This document shows, one piece after another, positions 14,050 through 15,949 of a DNA stretch of 15,949 nt (positions are counted from its first letter, which is position 1; each line of letters starts with the position of its first letter). The DNA is taken from NCBI GenBank assembly GCA_002422345.1, contig DIUL01000058.1, positions 7,582 through 23,530 on the forward strand. The letters run 5' to 3'. Below the pieces are notes generated by a model. The model had not been told where the DNA came from, did no database searches, and was given only the letters and a program-made list of their open reading frames with translations. The translations under genes were made by a program, and so were the position numbers. The DNA comes from Acetobacteraceae bacterium UBA6159 (lineage in GTDB: Bacteria > Pseudomonadota > Alphaproteobacteria > Acetobacterales > Acetobacteraceae).

Positions 14050-15066
14050 TTATCGCAGCGGCAGGGCATACATCAGCCCGCCCTTGGTCCACTGGTCGTT
14101 CAACCCACGCTCCAGCCCGATCGGGCTGCCTTTGCCCAGGTTGCGGTCGAAGGATTCGCCATAGTTCCCGACGGCCCGCAGCGCCCGTTCGGCCCAGGCC
14201 TCATCCAGGCCCAGCGCCTTGCCCAGGCCCGGCTCGACGCCCAGCAGGCGGCGGATATCGGGGTCGGTGCTGGTCTTCTTCTCATCGATGTTGGCGCGGG
14301 TGACGCCCAGCTCTTCGGCCGCGATCTGCGCGACCAGCACGTATTTCGCCACCGTCGCCCATTGCTCGTCACCGCGGCGGACCATCGGGCCCAGCGGCTC
14401 CTTCGACACGCGCTCGGGCAGGATCACATGGGCGGACGGGTCGCTCATGGCGGAGACGCGCACGGCGGCAAGCTGGCTCGCATCCGTCGTCATCGCGTCG
14501 CACCGGCCGCTTTGGTAGGCGTGGACCATCGTGTCCATCGAATCGAGGATGACCGGCTGGATCTTTAGATTGTTGCGACGCGCGAAGTCACCCAGGTTGA
14601 GTTCGGTCGTGGAACCCGGCAGCACGCAGACGGTGGCCCCGTCGAGCTGCTTGGCGCTGGTCAGGTTCGCCTTCTTGCCCACCATGAACCCCTGCCCGTC
14701 GTAGAAATTCACGCCTACGCCGAGCAGGCCGAGGGAGGATTCGCGGGACATGGTGATGGTGACGTTGCGGGCGAGGACGTCGATTTCTCCTGACTGCAAC
14801 AGGACAAATCGCGTCGAGTAGGTGGTGGCGACGAACTTCACCTTGGCGGGATCGCCCAGGACGGCGGCGGCAAGGCCGCGGCAATAGTCGATGTCCAGCC
14901 CGGAATAGACGCCCTGGTTATCGGGCGCCGAGAACCCCGCGACCCCGGTGTTGACCCCGCATATCAACTGGCCCCTCGCCTTCACCTGGTCCAGCGTGGC
15001 GGCCTGGGCGGCCAGCGGGGCGATGACGGCGGCGGCGGTCAGAAAAGAGGCAATCGAACGGCGCAT
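14050..15066 (-). CDS. Amino-acid ABC transporter substrate-binding protein (AapJ/BztA type)
   Basis: A periplasmic binding protein that would deliver amino acids to an AapQMP-type importer. The 338 residues start with a signal peptide (MRRSIASFL, hydrophobic core, cleavage after AQA at 20-22). The mature part begins TLDQVKARGQLICGVN and has the SBP type 3 pattern GVYSGLDIDYCRGLAAAVLGD (split across 52-72) and TMSRE, the switch region where related proteins read TxxR. It ends in the diagnostic tail GNYGESFDRNLG...RGLNDQWTKGGLMYALPLR. CAGGAG sits shortly before the ATG. No permease or ATPase gene is in the window, so it is an orphan here or its partners lie elsewhere. The aldolase-family gene follows on the same strand and may share the transcript. 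Confidence 0.9.
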   Translation of the reverse strand: MRRSIASFLTAAAVIAPLAAQAATLDQVKARGQLICGVNTGVAGFSAPDNQGVYSGLDIDYCRGLAAAVLGDPAKVKFVATTYSTRFVLLQSGEIDVLARNVTITMSRESSLGLLGVGVNFYDGQGFMVGKKANLTSAKQLDGATVCVLPGSTTELNLGDFARRNNLKIQPVILDSMDTMVHAYQSGRCDAMTTDASQLAAVRVSAMSDPSAHVILPERVSKEPLGPMVRRGDEQWATVAKYVLVAQIAAEELGVTRANIDEKKTSTDPDIRRLLGVEPGLGKALGLDEAWAERALRAVGNYGESFDRNLGKGSPIGLERGLNDQWTKGGLMYALPLR

Positions 15067-15193
15067 GGGGGGACTCCTGGCGGGAGGCGCACGCTACGCC
15101 GCGCGGGCATTGCCTGACAACGCGGCAGATCGGGTTTCTGGGAGCCGGCGCTTCGGGTGTGGTATGGTGCGACACCTCAAGAGGAGAATACCG

Positions 15194-15655
15194 ATGGCCG
15201 ACGCGAAACTTGCTCCCAACCTGCCGGGTTGGATGGTGGACCACACGAACCGCTATCTGAGCAGCGGCGGGACGGACGGGCATATGTACAAGGTGACCCC
15301 GCCCGGTTACTCCGAGATGGTGGTGCCTTCCCTGCTGCTGACGACGACGGGGCGGAAGTCGGGGGAGAAGTTCATCTTCCCGCTGTTCTATGGGACGACC
15401 GGGAACGGCTACATCATCGTCGCGTCGAAGGGCGGGGCTCCGGATCATCCGGGCTGGTACAAGAACCTGCTGGCCAATCCGGTCTGCGAGGTCCAGGTCG
15501 GGACGAAGACGATCACGGCTCGGGCCAGGACCACGAGCGGCGCGGAACGGGCGGCGCTGTGGCAGGAGGCTTTGAAGTTCTGGCCGCCTTATGCGGATTA
15601 CGAGAAGAAGACGCCTCGCGAGATTCCGGTGGTTGTGCTGGATCCGGTTGCGTAG
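15194..15655 (+). CDS. Ddn/DUF385-family nitroreductase-like protein
   Basis: A 153-residue split-beta-barrel protein of the deazaflavin (F420)-dependent nitroreductase/quinone reductase family, best known from mycobacterial Ddn. Visible are the phosphate-binding TTTGRKSGE (50-58), the ASKGGAPDHPG segment (77-87) followed by WYKNLLANP (88-96), and the C-terminal aromatic cluster FWPPYADYE (129-137). The ATG at 15194 has GAGGAG immediately upstream; the frame extends to 14948, antisense to the binding protein, without merit. It is monocistronic, with a strong terminator 13 bases past the stop. In proteobacteria the cofactor of such proteins is uncertain, since many lack F420; flavin or heme use is an alternative. 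Confidence 0.85.
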   Translation: MADAKLAPNLPGWMVDHTNRYLSSGGTDGHMYKVTPPGYSEMVVPSLLLTTTGRKSGEKFIFPLFYGTTGNGYIIVASKGGAPDHPGWYKNLLANPVCEVQVGTKTITARARTTSGAERAALWQEALKFWPPYADYEKKTPREIPVVVLDPVA

Positions 15656-15667
15656 GGTTGGTACTTT

Positions 15668-15700
15668 GGACCCCGGGCTTTGGCCCGGGGTCCGCGTTTT
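15668..15700 (+). terminator. Intrinsic terminator of the Ddn-like gene
   Basis: GGACCCCGGGC (15668-15678) and GCCCGGGGTCC (15683-15693) form a perfect 11-bp GC stem closed by a TTTG tetraloop and followed by GCGTTTT. It starts 13 bases after the stop codon. This is a textbook rho-independent terminator. Confidence 0.9.
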
Positions 15701-15848
15701 CAGCTATGACGCTGCCTCCAAGTTAATAAACCTGCAACAGCCATCACCTTCACTGCTTTCCATACGCGCCCGTTGCCTTACGACCGTGATTCAGTTTGCA
15801 GCCGTTAATATTTGATCTGTATCGCGACGCTGATCGATTTGAGCCAAA

Positions 15849-15877
15849 TTGACATTCGACCGATATTTCGTCAAAAT
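15849..15877 (+). promoter_or_regulatory. Possible sigma-70 promoter in the AT-rich right edge
   Basis: A perfect -35 TTGACA (15849-15854) is followed after 17 bases by CAAAAT (15872-15877), a 4-of-6 match to TATAAT. The sequence from about 15715 to the window end is strikingly A/T-rich compared with the genes. No coding region starts before the edge, so it may serve a gene beyond the window. Confidence 0.35.
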
Positions 15878-15949
15878 CTTGTCATTGTCGGGCACCAAGA
15901 GGTTATTTGGTTGAGATGTCTATGTTGGATCACTGCTGTCCGGTCAATC

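Overview
The window is GC-rich throughout apart from a few AT-rich intergenic stretches. It carries about 13 protein-coding genes on both strands. Gene content (AapJ/BztA-type amino-acid binding protein, HyuA-type hydantoinase, PurB/PcaB-type lyase, class II aldolase, citryl-CoA-lyase-like protein, TTC38-type TPR protein) and the GC-rich dispersed palindromes suggest an alphaproteobacterium, probably Rhodospirillales/Acetobacteraceae. That placement is inferred from gene style; there is no rRNA or tRNA in the window to confirm it.

Layout, left to right. (1) Positions 1-1745: a GT2 glycosyltransferase (+) and a WecG/TagA/CpsF glycosyltransferase (-), converging with a 58-bp 3' overlap. This pair is bracketed by copies of a G/C-run repeat (1-25 and 1791-1903). 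(2) 1746-3611: the N-terminal and central part of a HyuA-type hydantoinase (-). Its frame runs without a stop through the repeat and into the WecG gene, and the HyuA C-terminal region is missing. (3) 3711-5894: divergent from hyuA, a fumarase/aspartase-superfamily lyase, a secreted cupin and a 73-residue cysteine-containing protein of unknown function, all +. (4) 5898-6446: an exported histidine phosphatase (-). (5) 6447-6968: intergenic, AT-rich in places, with one consensus DnaA-box-like 9-mer. (6) 6969-9662: a large subtilase with Ca-binding-like loops, a PPC domain and two Calx-beta-like domains, then a TPR protein (to 11061). (7) 11147-12733: a tight two-gene unit, crotonase-fold protein plus citrate-synthase-fold (citryl-CoA lyase-like) protein, each with a substitution at a usual catalytic position. 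(8) 12734-13184: a non-coding block with 87-bp tandem repeats and a large palindrome. (9) 13185-15066: an amino-acid ABC substrate-binding protein followed on the minus strand by a class II aldolase-family protein, with a hairpin between them that covers the aldolase ribosome binding site. (10) 15194-15655: a Ddn/DUF385-type nitroreductase-like protein with a strong intrinsic terminator, then an AT-rich right edge with a possible promoter.

Most of the window is ordinary accessory metabolism of a soil- or water-type alphaproteobacterium. I see no complete defence system, prophage, CRISPR array or transposase. The parts most worth a second look are the repeat-bounded glycosyltransferase pair that interrupts hyuA, the crotonase/citryl-CoA-lyase pair with altered catalytic residues, the 87-bp tandem repeat, and the RBS-covering hairpin between the binding protein and the aldolase.
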